Below, piece by piece: positions 45,440 to 55,252 of a DNA stretch of 64,000 bases. The position numbers and the translations under genes were made by a program. The first letter of the stretch is position 1; the number at the start of each line of letters is the position of its first letter. Under the pieces are notes generated by a model, which did not search any database, was not told the origin of the DNA, and saw nothing but the letters and a program-made list of their open reading frames with translations. Source of the DNA: Anisodus tanguticus (lineage: Eukaryota > Streptophyta > Magnoliopsida > Solanales > Solanaceae); the NCBI GenBank assembly GCA_034509755.1, contig CM067551.1, positions 17,046,501-17,110,500 on the forward strand, read 5' to 3'.

Positions 45440-46317
45440 TTAGTATCTCCAAAGATCCGTTATGCACTATCATGAAAACAGGTGCTACGGCACGTGAACT
45501 TTGGGTCCGGCTAGAAGAAATCTTTCAGACAATAAAAATACTCGGGCGTGTATTTGGAAGAGCAATTCAACAATACCCGCCTCGAGAATTTTAACAACAT
45601 GTCCGAATATTGTAAGCAATCGAAACTCATAACCGATCAACTATCCAACGTCGGGACTCCCGTTTCGAAACCAAGATAGTGCTTCAACTTGTTGCGGGTT
45701 TACCGAAAGCCGAATATGACACACTCGCAACAATGATTCAACAAGCCGACCCTCTCCCAAGTTTCAACAAGGCACGTTCACAACTATTGTTGGAAGAAAC
45801 TAGACGTGCTAAACAAGAGGAACATAATCAAAAGGCGTTAGCCGTTGACGGATGGCAACACTCGCGCGGCCAACAAGAACTGGCGCCCAGCAGCGAAGCG
45901 GAACAGAGCGGCGGAGGTCGTGGCGCAGAGGTCGCAACAACAAAGGCAAGGGCCGCGGAAAGGGTCAATGCAACCAAGGGGGTGGACAACAACCACCATC
46001 GGACAGCAGCAGCAGTGGTCCAACCAGCGGCGGCGGTGGCCCAACCAGCGAATCGGGCCTCGCCCGCATGCCCGTACCCGACCGCAGGGGGCCCGGCCCA
46101 GCAGCCTTGGTCGATCGGCTGTTGGGCCCCGCCCCGCCACCAGGTAGGCCCACCCAGCGTTAGCGCAAGGCCCACCGATTGCGGTCCAGCCAGAAGAAGA
46201 AGCAGAACTACGCGCACCATTGCGGTCCAGCGAAATAGCAGCAGCACTCGCAACAAGCCACAGGCCGGCCCCGACCGATTTGGGCCGGGCATACACCACC
46301 GTGAACCTTCAACAGCC
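45440..46317 (+). pseudogene. Cop-I gag
   Basis: Gag of the UBN2/copia type: ARELWVRLEEIFQ (45488), then after shifts LQLVAGLPKAEYDTLATMIQ and QADPLPSFNKARSQLLLEET (45679-45810). The C-terminal half (45850-46300) is GC-rich and of low complexity, rich in Gln, Ala, Pro, Arg and Gly, which opens all frames; overlapping long frames there are a composition effect. No zinc knuckle is visible. Confidence 0.8.
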
Positions 46318-47515
46318 CGACGACAATTGGTACATGGACACCGGAGCCACATCTCACCTCACCCGGTCGTCGGGTAACCTATCTCAACTACGTCGGTTAA
46401 AGTGTCCTCAATTTATTACTTGTCGGCAATGGTAATCGCATTCCAATTGAAGGTTACGGTAACACACACACCAAACATCCACATCCACCTTTCTCCCTAA
46501 ACCACGTCCTATACACACCTAACATCATTAAAAACTTAATCTCTCCGTTAGAAAATTCACTAGCAATAATTACGTGTCCGTCGAATTTGACCCTTTTGGT
46601 TTTTCTCGTGAAGGAACTCAATACGGGGAAAATTCTTACACGCCGCAATAGTGTGGGAGACCTCTACCCATTCACTCAATCTTCCACCGTCGACCGCAAG
46701 CACCTCTATCCCTTGCGGCGATCTCTCCCTCAACTTGGCACAACCGACTCGGACACCCCGAGACCCGCTTTTTACTTTTCTTAGGACTTCTAAGCGTATT
46801 CAATGTAATAATGGGAAAATTGCCCAACACTCGTTATTCTTGTCCACTAGGCAAACATACTCGTCTTCCCTTTATGTCATCAAACAAAGTTACTTTTTCT
46901 CCTTTTGATATTGTTCATGCCGATTTATGGACATCTCCGATTGCTAGCTCTTTGGGTCATAAATTCTATCTAGTATTCTTGGATGATTTTTCACATTTTG
47001 TCCGGATTTATCCACCGAAATTCAAATCAAGTTTTCGCAAAATTCCTCGAGTTTCAAAAATTCATTAAGACACAATTTGAAAAACCTATTAAATCATTCC
47101 AATGTGATAATGGACGTGAATTTAATAACTCGGCATTTCACAATTTCTGTTCTAAACAAGGCATGGTTTTCCGTTTTTCTTGTCCCTATACTTCTTCCCA
47201 AAACGGAAAGGTCGAAAGAATTATACGTACCATCAATAACATGATCCGCACACTTCGTTTCATGCCCGCCTACCACCGCCTTTTTGGGTCTATGCTTTGT
47301 CAAAATGGTAGAATCCCTTCTAAATATTTTACCAACTAGCACACTCCAAAACAAAACCCCTACGAAATCTTATACCGTAGGCGCCATCATATGATCACCT
47401 ACGTATTTTTGGATGCTTATGCTACCCCAACATAGCCTCCATCGCACCCCACAAACTTGCCCCTCGCACTCTTCCATGTGTCTTCCTTGGTCTATCTCCT
47501 AATCATCGGGGCTAC
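46318..47515 (+). pseudogene. Cop-I protease and integrase (decayed)
   Basis: Protease DTGA in NWYMDTGATSHLTRS (46327). GAG-pre-integrase remains near 46700. Integrase: VHADLWTSPIASSLGHKFYL (first Asp), FLDDFSHFVRIY, FQCDNGREFNNSAFH (second Asp), YTSSQNGKVERIIRT (Glu). The three catalytic residues are present, but shifts separate them at about 47040 and stops follow at 47337. Confidence 0.85.
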
Positions 47516-49437
47516 TTGTGCTATGACATTGCTACTCGCAAAATCATCGTCTCCCGTCACGTTACCTTTAACGAGACAACCTTTCCTTTTTCAAATCTCC
47601 GGAAATTTCGACCACCGATTACATCTTTCTCGATGAACCGAGTTTGTCTCCGGTCATCCAAAATCTGTACCAAAAGCAACTCACTGTTCCGACGCCATCG
47701 TCGCTCTCCGGCGGTGTCATCGACCCTCCCGCAAAGCAATGCTACCACCCAGTCCAGCCTCCCACACCACCCATGCCGCACCATGTTGAGTCTAATGCAC
47801 CACCAACATCGCCTCCCCGGTCCGGCAAATCCAACACCCCGTCGAGTCTCCTACTTCTGCAAAGAACTCTGCTCCGCCACCTGGGCCCCGGCCCAGTGCC
47901 TACCAAGTCCCAAAGAACCGGTCCCGACCTCCCACCGCAGCCCCCTCACCGCATGGAGACTCGTGCACAACACGGGATCTTCAAACCCAAGGTTCACTTC
48001 AATCTCTCCACACAAACCTTATCACCCATTCCAAAGAATCCAAAACTAGCTAAACTGGACCTCAATTGGAATGCGGCCATGTGCGAAGAGTTTAACGCTT
48101 TAACCAAGCGAACACTTGGGATTTGGTACCTAGACCACCGGGTGTGAATGTTATCCGGTGTATGTGACTATTTCGTCACAAGTTCGTAGACAATGGTGAC
48201 TTAGAGAGGTATAAGGCAAGACTAGTTGCAAATGGCACTAATCGCGGAGGGTATTGATTGTGGTGAGACATTCGGGTCCGGTTGTTAAACCGGCCACTAT
48301 TCGGACTGTTCTCGCATTGCTATGGGCTTGCATTGGCCGATTCATCACCTTGATGTCAAAAATGTGTTTCTTCATGGGGATTTGAAAGAGACTCGTGTAC
48401 ATGCATCACCCTCCGGGTTTTGTTCATCCGGCGCCTCCACGCTTTGTGTGTCGTCTCGGGAAGTCATTGTATGGATTGAAACAGCCCCCGCGCTTGGTAT
48501 GATCGGTTCGCCGTATCTTCCGCAAATTGGTTTTGTATGTAGCAGGTGTGATACCTCTCTCTTCACTTTTCACCGAGGTAGCAAAGACCGCATATTTGCT
48601 ATTATATGTCGACGATATTGTTCTTACCGCCTCATCCGACGGGTTGAAGAATGAAATCATTGCTCTACTCAAAACCGAATTTGCTATGACCGACTTGGGG
48701 AAGCTAAGTTATTTTTTGGGTATATCGGTGACTAGATCTCGCTGCCAATATGTTCCCGTGTCGGCGAAAGTATGCAAGAGATAGTGTACAGGGCCAAGAT
48801 GGCAAATTGTAAAATTATGCCAACTCCGGTGGACTCAAAATCCAAGCTTAGTGCCAATGACGGTGCGCCGCTTCGATCCCACTCTATATCGGAGTCTAGC
48901 AGTGTGCTCTTCGCATCTTACATTCACTAGGCCCGATATTGCATATGCCGTTCAGCGGTGTGTCCGTTCATGCACGATCCCCGAGAGTCCCATTTTGCCG
49001 CCCTCAAACGTATTATCGGATATGTTAAGGGCACACTTGACTTTGGCTTACATCTATACCCCTCTCGCCCCAACCAAATTGCTAGCCTACACGGATGCAG
49101 GATTGGGCAGATGCCCCGACACACGTCGCTCCACCTCCGGCATCTGTGTATTTCTTGGGGATAATCTTATCTCATGGTCCGCCAAGCGGCAGCCACGCCG
49201 TCCCGTTCGAGTGCCGGCTGCAATATCGCGGAGTTGCTAATGTCGTCGCCGAGATCCGTTGGCTCCGAAATCTTCTTTTGGAGCTCCGTTGTCCATTACG
49301 CAAGGCGTCTATAGTTTATTGTGACAACATATCTCGCTATCTATATGTCTCATAATCCACCCAACATCGCGAACTAAGCATATTGAGATGGATATCCACT
49401 TTGTGCGAGAGAAGGTTGCTCGTGGTCGTGTAACGCA
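47516..49437 (+). pseudogene. Cop-I RT and RNase H (decayed)
   Basis: A Pro/Ser-rich linker (47640-48049, HGIFKPKVHFNLS at its end), then RT: HHLDVKNVFLHGDLKET (48352), YVDDIVLTASSDG (48604), FAMTDLGKLSYFLGISVTRS. RNase H: TFTRPDIAYAVQ, AYTDAGLGRCPDTRRSTSG, YRGVANVVAEIRWLRNLLLE, and the last stretch to MDIHFVREKVARG. Multiple shifts. Sequence similarity ends at about 49437. Confidence 0.85.
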
Positions 49438-49885
49438 AGACAAAAAAAAAATCTGCCACCAGACAGACGCGGCTTCTGTCCCTTCAATATTCATACCTGT
49501 ATAAATAAATAAAAACTGTAATTTTCGATTTCTTTGATTCCTTATGTAATTATAATGGAGTCGGTTAGATGTTGGAGGGAACATTTCACTGAAAATATGA
49601 CTCTGCCCTAAAACTTTTACTCCTAATGATGTATGTGAGTTTTGAAAAATCAGTAAACTTAGATATTTTATGAGTTAAGTTCTATATACTGACGTGTAAT
49701 CTTTTTTGTATAATTAAATTATTTAAAAAGTAATTACAGATAATTTTATTTAATGTCATCAATTAGTAACTTAGAATAAAATATAAGTAACGTGCTATAA
49801 TAGGTAACTTAGAGTATAATTAATTAATTAAAATTAGATTAAAGGTCATTTCTTTAATAATTCTTAATTAACTCAATCTAAAATG
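49438..49885. other. Unassigned sequence left of Cop-F
   Basis: AT-rich, no gene. Ends with AAATG at 49881-49885, the Cop-F target duplication. Confidence 0.5.
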
Positions 49886-49947
49886 TGAAAGTATATTTAT
49901 ATTTTAGAGACAATCTGTATTAGGACAAATGTACTTTATACACATTC
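49886..49947 (+). repeat. Cop-F 5' LTR, first part
   Basis: Starts TGAAAGTATATTT; 62 bp before the Cop-E insertion, ending in the target site CATTC (49943-49947). Confidence 0.93.
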
Positions 49948-50742
49948 TGTTGGGATACAATTGTTGTAGGAACGGGAAGTAAGTAACTATTACAATGGTA
50001 GAAATGATAAACAAACTATTACAATAAAACTGGAAATCAAAACCTTAACAAACTGCTTGTGTGATTTGCTGAGTCGAGTGATGACACTCTATCTTTAAGA
50101 CAAGATTGCCCCGTATATCTTTTTTTATGGTGTTGAGCAATAATCTCCCAAGATACAACAACAACTTAACAAATGAGCAAATGAAACTCAAGTATTATTC
50201 TTGAAGAACTTTGAGTATAGTAACTTTGCTAGAGAGGAAGAAGATGAACTCTGAAAATTCTGGAGTATTTTCTAAGTGTTGAGTGTTGTTCAATTGAGCC
50301 AAAGGCCTCAATTTATAGTGTAAGTAGAAGACCCATCAACTAGACAAATAATGGCCTTCGATAGCCATGTAATTGCACTTGATTGAGGGATTACATTAAG
50401 TCAAATAATGGTTGAATTCATGTGCCAAGTAATGAAGAATCATGTGTACAAATAATGGCTGAATTCACGGCTCTGCGTCTATTTCCGACTCGTTTCATTT
50501 TACACTTTGTACACTTCTTCGTTCGTTTACCAACGTGGAATACTTTGTCATTTGGCCAAAAACCGTCCATAATTATATGTCTCAAACGTAATACATACGT
50601 ACCAATATCTCTTTCACTAATGAAATTTGTGATACTTGGCACTACGTGTGCACGTGTGTGAAAATGACGTTTTCGACGTGCTGCCCCTAATTGTTCGAGT
50701 CATAAATTAATGGGATATACTTAATTCCACATTTAGTAAATT
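49948..50742 (-). repeat. Cop-E 3' LTR (U3 end deleted)
   Basis: Starts TGTTGGGATACAATTG on the plus strand. It lacks about 150 bp of the GC-rich U3 part present in 53340-53530 and the terminal tttcaaca removed by the interior deletion. Confidence 0.9.
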
Positions 50743-51210
50743 GGGTAAGGACAGCTTCTCCCCACATGTTTTGGGAAGACCGGAATTGATGAGCAAGGCA
50801 TTCATCATTTCCTTCAATGTGCGGTTCTTACGTTCCGCCACACCGTTCGATTGAGGTGAGTATGGAGCCGTCGTTTGATGAACAATGCCTGATTGGGTAC
50901 AATATTCCTCAAATGGCGCTACGTATTCTCCCACTCTATCGCTACGAATGGATTTAATCTGCATGCTTAGTTGGTTCTTAATTTCTGGTTTGTAACGTCG
51001 GAACGCTTCAAAGGCTTCATCCTTACTTTTCAACAAGTAAAGGTAACAATAACTTGTGCTATCATCGATGAATTTCACAAAGTACTTGTTCCCCCTCCTA
51101 GTTTGTGCAAACTTCAAATCACATATATCTGTGTGAATAAGTTCTAGATGAGAGGTATTTCTTTCGACAGATTGAAAAGGAAGCTTTGTGAGTTTTGCCT
51201 CTACACACAC
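50743..51210 (-). pseudogene. Cop-E integrase core (3'-truncated)
   Basis: Minus strand: CEVCVEAK-type zinc-site end, then LIHTDICDLKFAQTRRGNKY, FIDDSTSYCYLYLLKSKDEA, IRSDRVGEYVAPF and APYSPQSNGVAERKNRTLKE. The catalytic Asp, Asp and Glu are all present. The frame runs into the deletion junction and ends in LTR sequence, so the C-terminal part of integrase is missing. Confidence 0.9.
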
Positions 51211-51309
51211 CTCACACTTATGTTAACGGTTTACGCCGATAGACGACAACAACTCCAACTTTACCAACCTTTGGATGGACTTGTAGTTGACATGTCCTAA
51301 TCTATGATG

Positions 51310-52036
51310 TCATAAATTAGAGGACTCAAGCAAGTAAGAAGAAGAGACTTCAATATTATTTCTTTTACGTAATACAAACATGGTGTTAACTTTAAAGAGG
51401 CCTTCACAGACGAATCCTCTTCCCACAAGTGTTCCATTTTTAGTGACTACAAATTTATTGGACTCAAACACTAGCCTAAAACCAGCATTAACCAATAAAG
51501 GACCTGAAATTAATTTTTTTCTAATTTCAGGAACATGCATCACTTCCTTCAAAGTGAGCTCCGTTCCAGAAGTCATCTTCAGGACTACCTTTCCTACCCC
51601 CAACACGTCAGATGAAGCGTTGTTGCCCATGAACAACTTCTTGTTTGTAACCGGTGTATAAGTGGAGAAGGCATATCTATTGGAACAGATGTGTCTTGTA
51701 GCACATGTATCCATCCACCACTGCATGGGATTCTCAACAAGGTTTGCTTTTAGCACCACCGCTGAGAACTCCTCAATCATGTCGTCCAGAACCTGGCCTT
51801 TGACGACGTTAACTTGTGCCTTGCCCTTAGCCTTGGCCTTCTCTTGTTGCTCAGTCTTGAGCTTGCGGCAGTCCTTGATCATGTGACCAGGTTTTCCACA
51901 GTGGTGACAATTTCCTTTGAACTTCTTCGCTGCTTAGGTCTTGCCATCTTTCTGGAACTTGCGCTTTTTTGCTTGGATTCTCTTTGGCCTCAGCCAGATT
52001 TGCCTTTGCCTCAGCGAGTTGTTTACCCCTAGGCAA
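51310..52036 (-). pseudogene. Cop-E zinc knuckle and protease
   Basis: Zinc knuckle CHHCGKPGHMIKDC (51864-51905), followed in frame by the protease with NPMQWWMDTCATRHICSNRY. The aspartic-protease motif DTGA/DSGA reads DTCA, a change of the conserved Gly. The frame then continues into GAG-pre-integrase (TSGTELTLKEVMHVPEIRKK). A shift separates it from gag at about 51900. Confidence 0.87.
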
Positions 52037-52174
52037 GGCCTTCTTATTATCTTCCTAAATTTGGAGTTTGATAATAAGTTCTTCAAAGGTCATTTCCTTT
52101 GTCTTGAGTTTTAAGTAACTCATAAACTCATTCCATGAAGGAGGTAACTTTTCAATCAGTCATGCAATAAAAAA

Positions 52175-52828
52175 CTACTCGTTTGGTTTCATACCTTCCA
52201 AATCCAGGTGATGTAGAATCATTTGAAATTTCTGGACTTGGGACATCAATGTTTTATTATCCACCATTTGAAATTTCAGAAATTTTCCAACGATGAATTT
52301 CTTAGTACCTGCATCTTGTGTGTTGTACTTCTTTTGCAGCTTCTCCCACAACTCTTTGGCAGTGCCAACGGTGAAATACACCGTGTAGAGAGGGTCTGAC
52401 AAGCAGTTCAATATGTAATTCTTACACATGAAATCACTATGACTCCATGCATCCAGAACTATCTTCATGTCATTAATGACATGGATACCTAGGGCCCCTT
52501 CACCCGTTTCAGAAGGCGAATGGTTCATTTCATCTCCAGCTTGTGGAGAATCTTATGTTAGGAAACGTGTCATTTCCATAACAGTCAGATAGAATAACAT
52601 CTTTTGTTGCCATCTCTTGAAGTTTGACCCCATGAACTTTTCAGGGCGTTCATGGTGAAATCCAGCGGGTGGAGGAACGACAATATTCCCTTGAACGGCA
52701 GTAAAGGCGTTGGATGAGCGTTGGACAACCGGAAAGGCATTAGGAGTGTCTTGAGCAGTGGGGAAGGCAGAGGGATTGCCTTGAGCAACAGCAACAAAAT
52801 CAGAAGCAATTTGATTTCTGACAGTCAT
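52175..52828 (-). pseudogene. Cop-E gag
   Basis: Starts MTVRNQIASDFVAVAQ at 52828, only ~37 bp from the LTR. A short tandem-like QGNPSAFPTAQDTPNAFP region follows, then PPPAGFHHERPEKFMGSNFK, a stop at 52553, and after it the gag body (DAWSHSDFMCKNYILNCLSD, AKELWEKLQKKYNTQDAGTK, FQMILHHLDLEGM). Confidence 0.87.
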
Positions 52829-52849
52829 CTTTCTAACTTACTTACAACA

Positions 52850-52863
52850 AATCTTGTCTTAAA
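52850..52863 (-). promoter_or_regulatory. Cop-E candidate self-complementary primer site
   Basis: Two bases from the 5' LTR end. Plus-strand aatcttgtcttaaa is perfectly complementary (14/14) to tttaagacaagatt at 53012-53025 within the LTR. No TGG-type tRNA site exists at this position. A role in self-priming is inferred by analogy to Tf1-type elements. Confidence 0.5.
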
Positions 52864-52865
52864 AT

Positions 52866-53796
52866 TATTGGGATACAATTGTTGTAGGAACGGGAAGTAA
52901 GTAACTATTACAATGGTAGAAAGGATAAACAAACTATTAGAATAAAACTGGAAATCAAAACCTTAACAAACTGCTTATGTGATTTGCTGAGTCGAGTGAT
53001 GGCACTCTGTCTTTAAGACAAGATTGCCCCGTATATCTCCTTTTACGGTGTTGAGCAATAGTCTCCTAAGATACAACTGCAACTTAACAAATGAGCAAAG
53101 GAAACTCAAGTGTTATTCTTGAAGAACTTTGAGTATAGTAACTTTGCTAGAGAGGAAGAAGATGAACTCTGAAAATTCTGGAGTATTTTCTAAGTGTTGA
53201 GTGTTGTTCAATTGCGCCAAAGGCCTCAATTTATAGTGTAAGTAGAACACCCCTCAACTAGCCAACTAATGGCCTTCAATAGCCATGTAATTGCACTTGA
53301 TTGAGGGGTTACATTCAACCAAATAATGGCTAAATTCATGTGCCAAGTAATGGAAAATCAATGCTCCAAAACTAGCCCAAAGGTCAGATTTTTCTAACTT
53401 CCCGTCGCAGCTTTCTGCCTCCGAAGCGTTGCGGTGCTGTGAATTAGCACCGCGACGCCAGTGACTGACCAACCAATTTGCGCCACGGCTCCGACGGTGT
53501 GGCGTCGCGGCCCTTCAGCTCTGCGGCGATTTTTTACTCGTTTTATTTTACACTTTGTACATTTCTTCCTTCGTTTACCAACGTGGAATACTTTGTTATT
53601 TGGCCAATAACCGTCCATAATTCTATGTCTCAAACGTAATACATACGTACCAATATCTCTTTCACAAATGAAATTTGCGATACTTGGCACTACGTGTGCA
53701 CGTGTGTGGAAACGACGTTTTCGACGTGCGGGCCCCAATTGTTCAAGTCATAAATTAATGGATATACTTAATTCCACATTTAGTAAATTTTCAACA
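52866..53796 (-). repeat. Cop-E 5' LTR
   Basis: 931 bp, plus strand TATTGGGATACAATTG (G of TG mutated) to TTTTCAACA. TATA-like ctataaattgagg on the minus strand near 53225-53237. CpG-rich blocks at 53420-53530 include gcaccgcgacgcc and gtggcgtcgcggccc. Confidence 0.92.
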
Positions 53797-53801
53797 CATT
53801 C

Positions 53802-55239
53802 ATATTATTATTAATGGAGATTAATATTTTGGCATTTGCAATTATTGAATTATTAATTGAATGTTTGTAATATTCTATAATATGCATCCCTGGATGTTAC
53901 GATGTTATTAATAGTGTGAGTTATTAATATTATAAAGTAACTCTTAAAATAGCCTCGACTAATAATCATCGAGAATGGGATATCGATGATATGTGATAAG
54001 TCGACATGTGGTCTGCATCACATACTTGGAGGATGTAGTATGTCTCACCTGCTACGAGTAATGGCTACTTGTGATGGACACATAGATACTTTGGAAGTAT
54101 TGGTATACCCTGCTGATATATTGTTTGTTATACTTGTCTAAAGTATGATCAGTGTGTGGGAGATAAAAGTCCTTAGACTTTAGGTCAATATGCGCCTTGT
54201 CTGCAAAGTAATGTACTTTGATCTCGTCCTAAGCTCAAATGCCTTATAGGTTGAGAAACGGTTTGTATTGGATACATTACGATGTGGATTAAAGGTGGTA
54301 GTTGAGACAAGATTAGGATTCATTCCTCGAATGTATATTCGAGAGAACACTCGGATTCTCAATGATATTAAGTTGACTAAGTCATTAGCCAACGCAATAG
54401 ACATATTTAGAACATGGTCTAGTTGTCAACTAATATAGATGAGATACAATGATTAAGCCATTTGGATAGACACTTGACAAATCCTAAGCTTGATCGGGTG
54501 TGTCTTGAATGAAAGGATTTTATCTTACCACATAAAGGTTAAGTTTACTGGATTCACGTAAACGTACTTCACATATTGAGTTCGTCTTACGGCGTCGTCT
54601 AGGAGTTCCGCGTACACTTTAATTTGATTAATGTCGATATGAGAAGGCATGTAGGGTCACACTATGTCGATTATCCGTTTCGATCTAAGGATGTATTGAG
54701 AGAGTAATGAAATGTTCGATTTAGATTCGAGACATTTAAATGAATAATGATTATTTTAATTAAGTCAAAATTGGATTTTGGATTTAATCAAGAATGCGCG
54801 GGAAATAAATCGAGACAATGCAGAAACTCATCGAAGCGCCGCGACGCCCATACCCTAGGGCCGCGACGCCTCTCCATCGATTTTTGGGCCAGGCCCAAGG
54901 TCGAACCCTAATCCGGTTTTGATCTAATTTTCAACTATAAATATAGACATTCCCTTCATTATTCAGACACGAATTTCATATTATCATTCTAAGCCTTAGA
55001 GACATAGAATTAAACTCTCTCGAACCTCTGCTGGATTTTTTAGCTTTCCAAAAGAGAAATTTATTAACGCTTGGAGCTTGCAATCGGAAGGGCAACATAA
55101 AGCATAAACTTATGCTTTATGTTACAGGTTTTGATTGTTGTATAACCATACCAGAAATATTATTGGGATAAGTAAGAAATAAAATTTTAAACTTTCGTTG
55201 TGCCTTACTTATATGCTTTGTACCCAACAAAACCCTACA
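53802..55239 (+). repeat. Cop-F 5' LTR, main part
   Basis: Continues the LTR after Cop-E and ends AACCCTACA. TATA-like ctataaatatag at 54935-54946. Compared with 61077-62613 it lacks ~37 bp near 55105. CpG blocks gcgccgcgacgcc and ggccgcgacgcc are at 54835-54870. Confidence 0.94.
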
Positions 55240-55240
55240 G

Positions 55241-55252
55241 TGGTATCAGAGC
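55241..55252 (+). promoter_or_regulatory. Cop-F primer-binding site
   Basis: TGGTATCAGAGC, one base after the LTR, complementary to the initiator tRNA-Met 3' end. Confidence 0.96.

Larger units (their letters stand above)
45440..49437 (+). mobile_element. Cop-I: copia interior without LTRs
   Basis: Plus-oriented copia interior from gag to the end of RNase H. No LTR, primer site or polypurine tract is recognisable at either side; the left boundary is approximate and the right end breaks off at an A-run (acaaaaaaaaaa). Pol resembles Cop-H/Cop-D but is a distinct family. Confidence 0.8.
49948..53796 (-). mobile_element. Cop-E: nested copia lacking RT and RNase H
   Basis: Minus-oriented element in the Cop-F 5' LTR, flanked by CATTC (49943-49947 and 53797-53801). 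5' LTR 52866-53796, interior with gag, protease and integrase, 3' LTR 49948-50742. RT, RNase H, polypurine tract and the last bases of the 3' LTR are deleted; the junction is agtaaatt/gggtaagg at 50742/50743. Related to Cop-C. Confidence 0.93.

Noticed and set aside
45828..46377. Overlapping long frames in five frames, up to 232 codons
   Set aside because: GC-rich low-complexity gag linker keeps all frames open. Only the frame continuing LVAGLPKAEYDTLATM is taken as gag.
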